64,000 nt of DNA from Chryseobacterium aureum (GTDB lineage Bacteria; Bacteroidota; Bacteroidia; Flavobacteriales; Weeksellaceae): positions 2,976,001 to 3,040,000 of the forward strand of contig NZ_CP034661.1 of the NCBI RefSeq assembly GCF_003971235.1, in the 5' to 3' direction. Shown here piece by piece: positions 44,330 through 54,093 of this stretch. The position numbers and the translations under genes were made by a program. Below the pieces are notes generated by a model. The model had not been told where the DNA came from and made no database searches. It worked only from the letters and a program-made list of their open reading frames with translations. How positions within the stretch are numbered: position 1 is the first letter of the stretch; every line of letters begins with the position of its first letter.

Positions 44330-45063
44330 TCATAAGTCCTGTAAGCTTTCTGCAATCTCTGTTGCAGACATTGTGCAGGTAACATATTTCCTGCTTTTGA
44401 TAAGTTTTCTTTGATACTTTTCTTTCCATGGATTCGACTTACCTAGAATAGTCTTGTTCATAATCCCTATCACCGTATACTCTCCCAAATAGGAATCCAG
44501 CGCTGCATATTCTTTTTCCAGCTCCAAATCCAAGGGTTTGTAATGGGTAATCATATTGGGTTTTACCCTCAAAGTAAACCGCCATGGTTCAGTAAATTTG
44601 TAGTAGACTCCGAATCTCTTACGAACAGGGCAATAGTCTTCTTTCTTTTCAAAGTATTGTCTTTCTCTATCGGTAAGTTCCCATTTTGGATAATTCCAGG
44701 AATATGAAGTAATATACCTGAGCTTCTGCTCTCTTTCTACATATATCTTTCTTCCGAACTTTCTTTTCTTTTTTAGAAATCTTCTGTTATCAGAATACAT
44801 ATAGGTATTTATCTTCTTTAAAATTCCTTCGAAAAAATCTCCGTCTTTAGACCTCATTACATCTTCCCTTACCACAAAGAATCTTACAAATCCTCTCTGA
44901 TAAGGCTTATCCAAAGGAATCCATGGAATATTTCGTCTGATATCCCAGAGCTCATCACTACGTTGATATTTTTTCTTATCTGCTTTTCTACATCTTTTCT
45001 AATTGATCTTTTTCTGCTTCTCACGCTTCTCAGGCGGGAATGCAGAAGATTATCATTTTCCAT
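44330..45063 (-). CDS. Unrecognised basic protein, first gene of the PrfH/RtcB operon, with apparent -1 frameshift
   Basis: A soluble, strongly basic protein of about 244 residues if two frames are joined. ATG 45063 opens 32 codons (MENDNLLHSRLRSVRSRKRS...). At 44974-44968 the minus strand reads A AAA AAT; the original frame soon diverges, while the -1 frame continues as YQRSDELWDIRRNIPWIP and runs to the stop at 44330. The downstream frame alone has no ATG before 44857 (only TTG 44914), so a joined product is likely. Notable stretches: RKRKFGRK-like basic patches and YGSW/YSWNYPKW aromatics. No family recognised; RNA binding is plausible. The shift may be a sequencing indel, a mutation or programmed. 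Confidence 0.55.
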
Positions 45064-45128
45064 TGTTTATAGAAGTCTGATGTGAAATATTGGAAACTTG
45101 ATTGTTTTTTATCTCACACAGCTTTTAA

Positions 45129-45148
45129 TCAACTAAAATATTAGTTGA
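45129..45148. promoter_or_regulatory. Palindrome upstream of the PrfH/RtcB operon
   Basis: Perfect 8-bp arms TCAACTAA / TTAGTTGA around AATA, 66 bases before the first ATG of the operon. It has the form of an operator; no TAnnTTTG box is seen near it. Confidence 0.35.
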
Positions 45149-45261
45149 ATGGATTAATAATAGACTATACAGTTCTGAAGAATATACCTCATCCTGATTT
45201 GTCTTCAATGACACTAAAAAAGATTTCGGGGAAACTTGAAGTTTGAAATATTGCGCAATAA

Positions 45262-45428
45262 AAAACCCGAAATCTCTACGACTTCGGGTTTTGATATTTC
45301 ATTGTACTGTTATTCTAAGAATGTACCAAACCGCGAAGCCTTACCACCATAAGTGGCAATCCAACTGTAGAATTCTGATTAGTTCTGAACATTGCTTCGT
45401 CGTTTTTTAATTGGTTAAACTTGATTTT
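45262..45428 (-). ncRNA. Candidate small RNA (or tiny mRNA) with own promoter and terminator
   Basis: A predicted transcript of about 165 nt on the minus strand, from a promoter at 45435-45463 to an intrinsic terminator with 10-bp arms (45283-45292 with 45262-45271, AAAACCCGAA) and a T-run. Inside, CGAAGC can pair with a distant GCTTCG, CCAC with GTGG, and ATTCT with AGAAT, so the RNA can fold. It also contains a 25-codon ORF, so a peptide-coding message is an alternative. I cannot match it to a known RNA family. Confidence 0.5.
45315..45392 (-). CDS. Possible 25-aa peptide within the small transcript
   Basis: ATG 45392 to TAG 45315 encodes 25 residues starting MFRTNQNSTVGLPL and ending in RLRGLVHS, basic with a hydrophobic centre. 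It occupies the middle of the predicted small transcript. There is no independent coding evidence. Confidence 0.25.
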   Translation of the reverse strand: MFRTNQNSTVGLPLMVVRLRGLVHS

Positions 45429-45434
45429 CAGGTG

Positions 45435-45463
45435 CAAATATATACATTTTTCTGACAATCAAA
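45435..45463 (-). promoter_or_regulatory. Promoter of the small transcript
   Basis: Minus-strand TTTG (45460-45463) and TATATTTG (45435-45442) separated by 17 bases: both elements of the Bacteroidota consensus are exact. Confidence 0.65.
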
Positions 45464-45473
45464 ATATTTTTTT

Positions 45474-46459
45474 TCACTTAAGGTGAATAATGCTGAGAAA
45501 AATGGCATCAATTACCTTTGTCATTCTCTTTGTATCGAGGGTTTCCAGAGTGTCTGTAGGTTTGTGATAATTTTTATTTCTGAAAAAAGATGAATCCGTA
45601 ATCATGAGTGCCGGAAAATCAAAATTCCAATAGTTGAGATGATCGGAAAAGTCTATTCCAGCCACAAATTTAGGTGCTGAAAAAGTTTCTGCTTTGATCT
45701 GCTTTGAACCCTTAAAATTGCTAATAAAGTTTTTTACAAACGGACCTGCCCCACTGAACTTTTTAGCTAAAGTAATAAAGTCTCCTTTATCACCGTAAAA
45801 CCATGAAAGGATCCCTAAAGGAAAGCTCTGTGATCCCTTTTCATCTCTGAAATATCCAATCATTTCCACGCTGGCCATTCCATACACATCGATATTATTG
45901 TCTTTTAAATATTTTGCGTGAACGTAGCTTCCCATATTTTCGGTTCTGAAATAAGGAGGTTCTTCCAGTGTGTAAGCAACAAGATCTACTCTGTAGTTCA
46001 GCTTCTGCCCTTTCAACATTCTTGCCAGCTCCAAAAGGGCTGTAACTCCGGTAGCGTTGTCGTCTGCACCCTGCTGGTCTCCACAAACGTCATAATGAGC
46101 TCCTATGATGATGCGATTAGTACTTTCTGTTCCAAAGGAAGTAATAACGTTTTTGTAAACTTTTCCGTCTACTTTGTATTCCTGATAAGAGGTACTGTCA
46201 CCATATGTATTAAAAGTTTGATGGATATAGTCTGCAACCGCATTCAGCTGGTCAATATTTTATGATTACGGAATTGTGGAGTTTGGGTAAGTGCCGTCAA
46301 ATGCTTTTTAACCATAGCAGTGTCTGCTACAACCCGCGAACTTTGTATCAGTATATTTTCCTTACCTGAACATAACAGGAAAAACCCGGTAATAATAAAT
46401 AAGCCTACAAGAAGAAACAGTTTTTTTCTCGTAGGCTTTATTATATTTTTCAGATTCAT
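45474..46459 (-). pseudogene. M28 family zinc aminopeptidase, frameshifted
   Basis: Two pieces of one gene. The first (from ATG 46459) has a membrane anchor/signal (FLLVGLFIITGFFLLCSG) and ends prematurely at 46244. The second, in another frame, continues the same protein with NIDQLNAVADYIHQTF, the M28 zinc site GAHYDV, GADDNATG and TLEEPPYF, and the final His in YHKPTDTLE. Adding one A in the short A-run (T-run at 46258-46261 on the plus strand) restores a single frame of about 328 residues. All zinc ligands are intact, so the change is either recent or a sequencing error. No slippery heptamer is present. Confidence 0.8.
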
Positions 46460-46499
46460 AGTGTTTTTAATTTCTGTACTGAAATTAAAGCTTTTCTGT

Positions 46500-48620
46500 C
46501 TATTTTTCTAAAAATTTTTCCAAAATTTCTACTGCACATTTCGGAAGGTTGGTTCCGGGTCCGAAAATAAAGTCGGCACCGTTGGCATACAGGAATTCGT
46601 AATCCTGTTGTGGAATTACTCCTCCTACCACGATAGTAATATCATCTGCTCCTAGCTTAGATAATTCTTCTACAACCTGCGGAACTAATGTTTTATGTCC
46701 TGCTGCTAATGAAGAAACTCCTAAAATGTGAATATCGTTTTCTACGGCTTGTTTAGCTACTTCTTCCGGTGTCTGGAACAATGGAGCGACATCTACGTCA
46801 AACCCCATATCGGCAAATGCGGTTGCTACTACTTTTGCTCCTCTGTCGTGTCCGTCCTGTCCCATTTTAGCAACCATTAGTCTTGGACGGCGTCCTTCTT
46901 CTTCTTCAAATTTCTGAGTCAGATGAAGGGCTTTTTCAAAGTATTCGTTTTTACCGGCATTCATTGCGTATACACCTGAGATTGTTTTAATATTTGCTTT
47001 ATATCTTCCAAAGGTTTCTTCCATGGCATCACTCATCTCACCAAGGGTAACTCTTCTTCTTGCAGCTTCAATACATAATGCCAGCAAGTTTCCTTTTCCT
47101 GTTTTGGCACTTTCGCGGATTTCATTCAGGATTTGTTCTACAGCCTCAGTATTTCGTTCAGCTTTGATTGTATTCAGTCTTTCGATTTGCTTTCTGCGAA
47201 CTTCAGTGTTATCAATATCTAAGATTTCTATCTGATCCTGCTTCAATGAGGATTTGAATGAATTCACTCCGATAATGAATTCTTCTCCGCTATCGATCTT
47301 AGCCTGTTTTTTTGCTGCGGCTTCTTCTATTCTCATTTTTGGAATTCCGGCTTCGATGGCTTTGGTCATTCCCCCTTCCTGTTCTACCTCATCGATGTAC
47401 CTCATCGCTTCTTCAATCATTTGCTGGGTAAGACTTTCTACCAGATTGCTTCCACCCATTGGATCTACCACATCACATATTCCGCTTTCCTGCTGAAGAA
47501 TGATCTGCGTGTTTCTTGCAATTTTTGCTGAATAATCTGTAGGAAGGGCAATGGCTTCATCCAGTGCATTGGTATGGAGAGACTGCGTTCCTCCTAATGC
47601 TGAAGATAAAGCTTCTATTGCTGTTCTTGTAATATTATTGAAAGGTTCCTGCTCTGTTAAAGACCATCCGGAAGTTTGGGAATGGGTTCTTAACGCCAGA
47701 GATTTTGGATTCTGAGGATGAAACTGTTTTAAAAGGGTTGCCCAAATGTATCTTGCGGCACGCATTTTTGCAATTTCCATGAAATGATTCATCCCGATTG
47801 CCCAGAAAAAGGATAGTCTTGGAGCGAAATCATCTACGTTCATACCTGCCTTTATTCCTGTTCTTACGTATTCAAGACCGTCTGCCAGGGTGTAAGCCAT
47901 TTCAAGTACGGGTGTGGCACCTGCTTCCTGCATATGGTATCCGGAAATGGAAATGGAATTGAATTTTGGAATGTTTTGCGAGGTGTATTCAAAAATATCT
48001 GCGATGATTTTCATAGAAGGCGCCGGCGGATAGATATAGGTATTTCTTACCATGAACTCTTTCAAAATATCATTCTGAATGGTACCTGAAAGCAATTCCT
48101 GCTTTACTCCCTGTTCTTCTGCCGCTACAATATAGAAAGACAAAATAGGAAGTACGGCTCCGTTCATGGTCATGGATACTGAGATCTGATCCAATGGGAT
48201 TTCATTGAAGAGGATTTTCATGTCTTCCACAGAATCGATGGCAACACCTGCTTTTCCTACGTCTCCTACTACTCTTGTGTGGTCAGAGTCATACCCTCTG
48301 TGTGTCGCGAGGTCAAATGCTACAGAAAGTCCTTTCTGGCCTGCGGCAAGGTTTCTTCTGTAGAAAGCGTTGGATTCTTCGGCGGTAGAGAATCCTGCAT
48401 ACTGGCGGATGGTCCATGGTTTCTGAACATACATGGTGGAATACGGCCCTCTGAGATAAGGAGCAATTCCTGGAGAGGTCTGCGTTAATGATTCATCTTT
48501 TACATCTTTTTTTTCATAGGATGATTTGAGTTCAAGGCCGTCTTTTTCAAAATTGTAAATCTCTTTTTCCTGAGGTGATACAGTAAAATCCGGTTTTTTC
48601 ACAGAAATTGTCTTTCGCAT
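46500..48620 (-). CDS. scpA: Methylmalonyl-CoA mutase
   Basis: A 706-residue adenosylcobalamin enzyme converting methylmalonyl-CoA and succinyl-CoA in propionate metabolism. The N-terminal TIM-barrel has [20 protein letters not shown] and the substrate region; the C-terminal cobalamin domain (from about residue 570) has the base-off DxHxxG motif as QDGHDRG with the cobalt-binding His. This is the large catalytic chain. No small subunit gene is next to it. The helper GTPase MeaB is about 6 kb downstream on the same strand. Confidence 0.96.
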   Translation of the reverse strand: MRKTISVKKPDFTVSPQEKEIYNFEKDGLELKSSYEKKDVKDESLTQTSPGIAPYLRGPYSTMYVQKPWTIRQYAGFSTAEESNAFYRRNLAAGQKGLSVAFDLATHRGYDSDHTRVVGDVGKAGVAIDSVEDMKILFNEIPLDQISVSMTMNGAVLPILSFYIVAAEEQGVKQELLSGTIQNDILKEFMVRNTYIYPPAPSMKIIADIFEYTSQNIPKFNSISISGYHMQEAGATPVLEMAYTLADGLEYVRTGIKAGMNVDDFAPRLSFFWAIGMNHFMEIAKMRAARYIWATLLKQFHPQNPKSLALRTHSQTSGWSLTEQEPFNNITRTAIEALSSALGGTQSLHTNALDEAIALPTDYSAKIARNTQIILQQESGICDVVDPMGGSNLVESLTQQMIEEAMRYIDEVEQEGGMTKAIEAGIPKMRIEEAAAKKQAKIDSGEEFIIGVNSFKSSLKQDQIEILDIDNTEVRRKQIERLNTIKAERNTEAVEQILNEIRESAKTGKGNLLALCIEAARRRVTLGEMSDAMEETFGRYKANIKTISGVYAMNAGKNEYFEKALHLTQKFEEEEGRRPRLMVAKMGQDGHDRGAKVVATAFADMGFDVDVAPLFQTPEEVAKQAVENDIHILGVSSLAAGHKTLVPQVVEELSKLGADDITIVVGGVIPQQDYEFLYANGADFIFGPGTNLPKCAVEILEKFLEK

Positions 48621-48712
48621 TCCAATTATTTTTGTCCCCGTAAAGTTAATTTTTTTGAGCGAAACATGAAACTTATGTTAACGTTCTGTTTTTCTACCTT
48701 TTAACAAAAGAA

Positions 48713-48738
48713 AAAGACCGAACAAATGTTCGGCCTTT
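48713..48738 (-). terminator. Terminator of the reprolysin-like protease gene
   Basis: CCGAAC (48718-48723) pairs with GTTCGG (48728-48733) with further flanking A/T pairs and a T-rich run on the minus strand. Confidence 0.75.
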
Positions 48739-48758
48739 CTTATTGGTATATGGTCTGC

Positions 48759-51700
48759 TTATTTTTTAATAAGCTTTGTGTTATATGTATTTTTGTCATC
48801 TTTAATAGTGATCACATACATTCCTTTGATTAATGAAGCAACGTTGATTCTTTGTCCATCAATCTGTCCTTCCTGAGCTAGTCTTCCGTCCGCAGTATAG
48901 ATTTTATAATCTGCTTTTCCTTTCAGATTTTTTACTTCTACGAAGGTATCTGCAGGATTCGGGTAAATTGAAATTTCAGATGATTTTACATCTTTTGTTT
49001 CGTTTACAGCAAGGGTAGTTGTAATTTTTACCGGCAGATCCATTACTGAACCTCCTCCTGTTGTAATGTCTCCACATGCACTCGCTAAGGCACCAGTGTT
49101 ATACTTGGTAACAATTCTCATTCTTAAAAGTTTATCTCCTGCATACGTTGTTGAAGGCACTGTAAAGTTTTGAGCACCAAAGCTAACGCTTCCTGCCGGA
49201 ACACCTCCAGAAACAGTAATTACTCTTTCAGATATTTCAAATACTCCATTTCTGTTATAATCAATCCAAACAGAAAGATTTAAAGGAACATTTGAATTGC
49301 TAAATGCCTGTCTTACTACAGGTGTAATAGCATATGCAGTTCCTTGAACCAAATTGATAATCTTACTAGGATCCTCAGATAAATCTTTATAAGATCTTAA
49401 TGAAGGATCGTCATAAACAAGATTTGCTACTGTTACTTTTCTGATTGCTCCGACATAAGAAGTTCCTGAGTTCATTATACAATAATCAATCCCAGTCTTT
49501 AAGCCGTTTGTTTTAAATACATAGTTATTAGAAAATGCACCAGGAACGCTGTTTACAACGGCTGCTACCTGTACTTCATAATTTGTTTCATCTTCAAGGC
49601 CTGTTAGCACCACTGAATTCGTCGTACTGGTTGTATTTGACCAAGTTGAAACGCCCTGCTTTCTATAATTAACAGAATAAGTTGCTCCAGGTACGCTATT
49701 CCAGGATACTCTGGCTGTTGTCTTAAATACCTCTGTGCTTATTGTTGTAAGCCCTGTTGGGGCAGCAGTTGTAGAAGTAGGAGCATCCGCCACTGTAACT
49801 TGAGGAGAAACGGCGTAGAAAACGTTACCAATTGCTGATATTCTCAACTTAATTGGTGTCGTGATTGTATTAGGCATCTGTACTGTGAAGCTACCTGTAT
49901 TTGGGGTAGAAGCTACTAAGTCTGTCCAGGTTGCTCCATTATCCGAAGTATAATCAATCTTAACGTTTGGTGAGTTATAAGGAGCTGTATTGGTATTGGC
50001 TACTTCCCACTGAATAACGTTATTAGCATTTTTATATAATACTGATGATGTAGTAAGTCCGTTAAACTTAAAAGGTCCGTCATTTCCAATCACTGTATTA
50101 ACTTCTGAAGAAGAAAGCATTGGTCTTTGTGCGTTTTGATCTCTAACAGTTACAGCATAGCTTACGGTTCTAGGAACATAAGAAACAGTTTCCCAATTCG
50201 GGTTAGGATTATTTGCGGCATCAGTTTTATTGGTAAGAATTCCATTCATCACCAGAGGAAGGCTTGGGAAATATCTTCTTCCACTGCTCGTTCCAAAACG
50301 GGATCTTGTTAAAGCTCCTTGTGTATTGTATCCCCATCCTGTGTCTCCTGAAATTGAAGCTAAGCCGGTAACACTATTTGTCTGTTCCCAAGTATAATTA
50401 ATAGCATCTCCTTCTGCATCTGTTGCTGATGCATCAAGATAGTAGGCGGTTCCTTTAGGAACTGTATATGATGTAAGGGCTGCAATTACAGGTGGGGTAT
50501 TATTAGTAATATTTTCTGATGTACCACATGTTGCAGGCTTACCTTCTAAATTCGTTAAAACCTGATCTACTGATTTATAGTGGAAATAAGCATCCGAAGA
50601 CATTTGAACATTATCACTTGTGATCCCCGCATATCCCATAATAGTAGTTCCTCCTCCCGGCTCTACATTAACATTGCTTCCTTCCGATTTATTTGAAAAT
50701 GTATGATTCCCTCCTAACTGATGTCCCATTTCATGAGCAACATAATCAATATCAAAAGAATCTCCGCTTGGAACATTATTAGATGGTGAAGTAAACCCTG
50801 ATCCTTTACCTGCAGGTACGCTGGTGGTAGGGTCAACGCATATACAACCTATACATCCTGCATTTCCACCTCCTCCCGAAGCACCAAATAAGTGTCCGAT
50901 ATCGTAGTTTGCATTGGTTACCTGAGATGTCATTGTGTTCTGAAGCTCCAGATTCCAAGCTCCATTTACCCCATCATCAGCAATTGAATAAGGATCTGCA
51001 TTTGGATCTGTGTAAATAATATTCGGGAAGTTCTGAACCAATAATTTTATTCCGAAATCTTTTTCAAATACCCCGTTCACACGGCTCATCGTGTTGTTAA
51101 TGGCAACCAGCGCCGGAGCTCGCTTTTGATCATCTGTAGCTGTAGCTGGCACACCTGCCAAGTTCATAAAGTATTGGGTATACTCTCCGGTAACAGAAAC
51201 TGCCAATCTGTACGTTCTGAATTTTGTACTTGATGGTCTATTGGTTATTCCTACATTAGAAAGGGTCTTTTTACCATTAGCTTCTAATGCTTTTATGTCT
51301 TTAGAGTTCTTTTCGTTTGTAGAACACTCAAATCCGTGTTCGCTTTCTGTTCTTTTCGTTTTATAGAAAACCCCATAAACCTGCTTATCTGTGGTAATAG
51401 GCTCTATAAATTGAAATTTTCCGTCTTTGATGATCATAGACTGCATTTCAGTAGGTGCAGTACTGAATCTCACATACTTACCCGGATCATCCACTCCTAC
51501 TCCTACGTAAGATCCCAGCTGGTATCTGTCCGCCATCGATTTTTCCATCACCGGATCACTGTAAACAGCAAATTTTTCAATCTTTCCTTCTGCTGTAGGA
51601 AGAGAAACAATAACAGCCTGAGCTCCTTTTCCTGTTTCTACAGCATTTTTCAGAATATTCCTAAGAGACTGCAAGTCTAGCCTGTAAGAATACTGAACTT

Positions 51701-51812
51701 CCACTTCTTTTCTGATTTGAGACGTCCTTTGTGAAGCCGGCTCCCACCTCTGTGCATTAACGCTGGAAAGCCCAGCTGCCAAAGCACAAACTAGTAAAAT
51801 TCTTTTTTTCAT
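48759..51812 (-). CDS. Secreted reprolysin-like metallopeptidase with T9SS sorting domain
   Basis: A 1017-residue exported protease. Signal peptide MKKRILLVCALAAGLSSVNAQ; propeptide-like region to about residue 200; zinc protease domain with HEMGHQLGGNH (His360 first ligand; HExxHxxGxxH); a fibronectin type III domain (about 690-780, PTGLTTISTEVFKTTARVSW); a GEVED-like domain with DYNRNGVFEISERV; and a C-terminal type A T9SS sorting domain (ISIYPNPADTFVEVKNLKG ... LIKGMYVITIK). T9SS moves it across the outer membrane and attaches or releases it. Followed by its own terminator. Confidence 0.94.
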   Translation of the reverse strand: MKKRILLVCALAAGLSSVNAQRWEPASQRTSQIRKEVEVQYSYRLDLQSLRNILKNAVETGKGAQAVIVSLPTAEGKIEKFAVYSDPVMEKSMADRYQLGSYVGVGVDDPGKYVRFSTAPTEMQSMIIKDGKFQFIEPITTDKQVYGVFYKTKRTESEHGFECSTNEKNSKDIKALEANGKKTLSNVGITNRPSSTKFRTYRLAVSVTGEYTQYFMNLAGVPATATDDQKRAPALVAINNTMSRVNGVFEKDFGIKLLVQNFPNIIYTDPNADPYSIADDGVNGAWNLELQNTMTSQVTNANYDIGHLFGASGGGGNAGCIGCICVDPTTSVPAGKGSGFTSPSNNVPSGDSFDIDYVAHEMGHQLGGNHTFSNKSEGSNVNVEPGGGTTIMGYAGITSDNVQMSSDAYFHYKSVDQVLTNLEGKPATCGTSENITNNTPPVIAALTSYTVPKGTAYYLDASATDAEGDAINYTWEQTNSVTGLASISGDTGWGYNTQGALTRSRFGTSSGRRYFPSLPLVMNGILTNKTDAANNPNPNWETVSYVPRTVSYAVTVRDQNAQRPMLSSSEVNTVIGNDGPFKFNGLTTSSVLYKNANNVIQWEVANTNTAPYNSPNVKIDYTSDNGATWTDLVASTPNTGSFTVQMPNTITTPIKLRISAIGNVFYAVSPQVTVADAPTSTTAAPTGLTTISTEVFKTTARVSWNSVPGATYSVNYRKQGVSTWSNTTSTTNSVVLTGLEDETNYEVQVAAVVNSVPGAFSNNYVFKTNGLKTGIDYCIMNSGTSYVGAIRKVTVANLVYDDPSLRSYKDLSEDPSKIINLVQGTAYAITPVVRQAFSNSNVPLNLSVWIDYNRNGVFEISERVITVSGGVPAGSVSFGAQNFTVPSTTYAGDKLLRMRIVTKYNTGALASACGDITTGGGSVMDLPVKITTTLAVNETKDVKSSEISIYPNPADTFVEVKNLKGKADYKIYTADGRLAQEGQIDGQRINVASLIKGMYVITIKDDKNTYNTKLIKK

Positions 51813-51887
51813 AATTACTTAATTAATTTAGAATTAATAAACTTTTAATATCCGGCATAAAAATAAGAATTACAAACAATAACTCCA

Positions 51888-51925
51888 TAAAAAAACCGAC
51901 TAATTTTAAATAAAATAGCCGGTTT
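51888..51925 (-). terminator. Terminator of the S9 peptidase gene
   Basis: AAACCG (51893-51898) pairs with CGGTTT (51920-51925) around an AT-rich loop; a T-run follows on the minus strand. Confidence 0.65.
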
Positions 51926-51949
51926 CATAAATATTGTATTTTTATACCC

Positions 51950-54052
51950 TTATTTCTTTATTCCCATCTCATATAAAGCAAATGAAATAAGATCTGCATT
52001 TTCACTGATCACCTGATCTGTAGATCTTCCGGCTCCGTGCCCTGCATTTTTTTCAATTCTCAAAAGAATAGGGTTTTTGCATGCCTGTTTCTCCTGAAGT
52101 TCTGCTCCGAACTTGTATGAGTGTGCCGGAACGACTCTGTCATCATGGTCACTGGTGATGATCATTGTAGATGGATAGCAAGTTCCTGCTTTTACGTTGT
52201 GCACCGGAGAATATGATTTCAGATATTCAAACATCTCTTTGCTGTCTTCTGCAGTACCATAGTCGTAAGACCATCCTGCCCCGGCAGTAAATTTGTTATA
52301 TCTCAACATATCCAATACCCCTACTCCCGGGAAGGCTACTCTTGCCAGATCCGGTCTCATAGTCATTGTGGCTCCAACTAATAATCCACCATTTGATCTT
52401 CCTGACAGCGCCATATATTCTTTTGAAGTATACCCCTTATTTTGAAGATATTCTCCGGCAGCAATAAAGTCTTCAAAAACATTTTTTTTCTGCTGCTTTG
52501 TTCCTGCATCATGCCATTTTTTACCATATTCACCTCCTCCACGGATGTTTGGAACAGCATAGATACCGCCATTTTCCATCCAGATAGCGTTTACAACAGA
52601 GAATGATGGCTGAAGACTGATGTTAAAGCCTCCATATGAGTAAAGGATAGTAGGATTTTTACCGTCAAGCTTTGTTCCTTTTTTATAATTGATCATCATG
52701 GGTACTTTTGTACCGTCTTTTGACGTATAAAATACCTGTTCCGAAACATAATCATCCGGATTAAACTTTACTTTCGGCTTTTGATAGACTTCAGATTTTC
52801 CTGAATCTACATTGAATTTATAAGTGGTTCCCGGGGTAATATAATTACTGAAAGAAAAATAAACCTCTTTCTCTTTTTCTTTTCCTCCGAATCCTGAGAT
52901 ATTTCCTTTACCGGGAAGTATAATTTCTCTAACGAGTTTTCCGGTTTTATCGAACTGCTTTACCTGATCTATAGCATCAATCATATACGTAGCAAAGAAA
53001 TACCCTCCACCGGAGGAAATACCCAATACGTTTTCTGTCTGAGGAATTACATCTTTCCATGTTTCCGGAGCGGGATTATCAATGGTAGTTTTTACAAGAC
53101 GCATATTCGGGGCATCTTTATCTGTAAAAATGAAAAGGTCATCACCCTGAGTGTCTACGATGCTGGCATTGATGTCAAATCCGCTCATAATTTGTACAAA
53201 GTCCCCCCCTTTTTTAAGGTCTTTAATGTACAGTTCATTCCCATTGGTAGCATTAGCAGCCGAAATAATAAGATATCTCTGGTCTTCAGAAACTCCTGCG
53301 CTTAAGTATCTTCTCGGTGTTTTGTCTCCTCCGAAAATCAGTTTATCCTGAGCCTGCTTTGTGCCTAATTTATGGAAATATACCTTATGCTTATCCGTCA
53401 TTCCGGAGAGTACGGTTCCTTCTTTTGGTTTGTCATAGCTTGAATAGTAGAACCCTTCGTCACCCTGCCAAGAAATTCCGCTGAATTTTACATCCAGTAA
53501 TGTTTCATCAATCTGTTTTTTGGTAACGGCATCAATGATAATTATCTTGTTCCAGTCACTTCCTCCTTCAGAAATAGAATACGCGGCAAGGTTTCCTTTT
53601 TTGTTGAATGACAGGTTAGAGAGTGAAGTAGTTCCTTTTTCCGAAAATTTATTAGGATCTAAGAACACTTCCGTAGCTTTGGTTGAATTGTTTGTTCTGT
53701 ACAAAACAGACTGTGCCTGCAAACCATCATTTTTATAATAATAGGTATAATCTCCTTCTTTGAAAGGGGCTGAAATTTTTTCATAGTTCCAGATGTCTTT
53801 CAGCTGGCTTTTAATTTTATCCCTGAACGGAATTTTAGAAAGGTAATTCTGGCTGTAGGCTACTTCTTCATCTACCCATTTTTTTGTAGGTTCAGAATCA
53901 TTTTCCAGATCTCTGAAAGGGTCAGAAACGGCAGTACCGAAATAGGTATCTGTCTGGCTTCCTTTTAATGCTTTGGGATAATTCATTTTCTGAGAATAAA
54001 AAGATGCTGAAAATAATACTCCAGCCGTTAACAATATAGGCTTAAAATTCAT
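51950..54052 (-). CDS. Prolyl oligopeptidase family serine peptidase (S9)
   Basis: A 700-residue periplasmic peptidase with signal peptide (to about FYSQ, residue 20). The N-terminal beta-propeller (about 75-420) begins at DPFRDLENDSEPTKKWVDEE, and the alpha/beta-hydrolase domain has the catalytic Ser553 in GRSNGGLLVG, Asp in SDHDDRVVP and His in NAGHGAGRS. It hydrolyses short peptides after proline. The SDHDDRVVPAHS and GGGEYGKKWHDAG stretches are typical of true prolyl endopeptidases of flavobacteria. Confidence 0.95.
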   Translation of the reverse strand: MNFKPILLTAGVLFSASFYSQKMNYPKALKGSQTDTYFGTAVSDPFRDLENDSEPTKKWVDEEVAYSQNYLSKIPFRDKIKSQLKDIWNYEKISAPFKEGDYTYYYKNDGLQAQSVLYRTNNSTKATEVFLDPNKFSEKGTTSLSNLSFNKKGNLAAYSISEGGSDWNKIIIIDAVTKKQIDETLLDVKFSGISWQGDEGFYYSSYDKPKEGTVLSGMTDKHKVYFHKLGTKQAQDKLIFGGDKTPRRYLSAGVSEDQRYLIISAANATNGNELYIKDLKKGGDFVQIMSGFDINASIVDTQGDDLFIFTDKDAPNMRLVKTTIDNPAPETWKDVIPQTENVLGISSGGGYFFATYMIDAIDQVKQFDKTGKLVREIILPGKGNISGFGGKEKEKEVYFSFSNYITPGTTYKFNVDSGKSEVYQKPKVKFNPDDYVSEQVFYTSKDGTKVPMMINYKKGTKLDGKNPTILYSYGGFNISLQPSFSVVNAIWMENGGIYAVPNIRGGGEYGKKWHDAGTKQQKKNVFEDFIAAGEYLQNKGYTSKEYMALSGRSNGGLLVGATMTMRPDLARVAFPGVGVLDMLRYNKFTAGAGWSYDYGTAEDSKEMFEYLKSYSPVHNVKAGTCYPSTMIITSDHDDRVVPAHSYKFGAELQEKQACKNPILLRIEKNAGHGAGRSTDQVISENADLISFALYEMGIKK

Positions 54053-54093
54053 ACTGATCGGTTTTTCTCAAAAATACGCAAAGTATGTGAAAT

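Noticed and set aside
46258..46261. Programmed frameshift in the M28 gene
   Set aside because: The local bases do not form an X XXY YYZ heptamer in the reading frame, so a lost base (mutation or error) is more likely.
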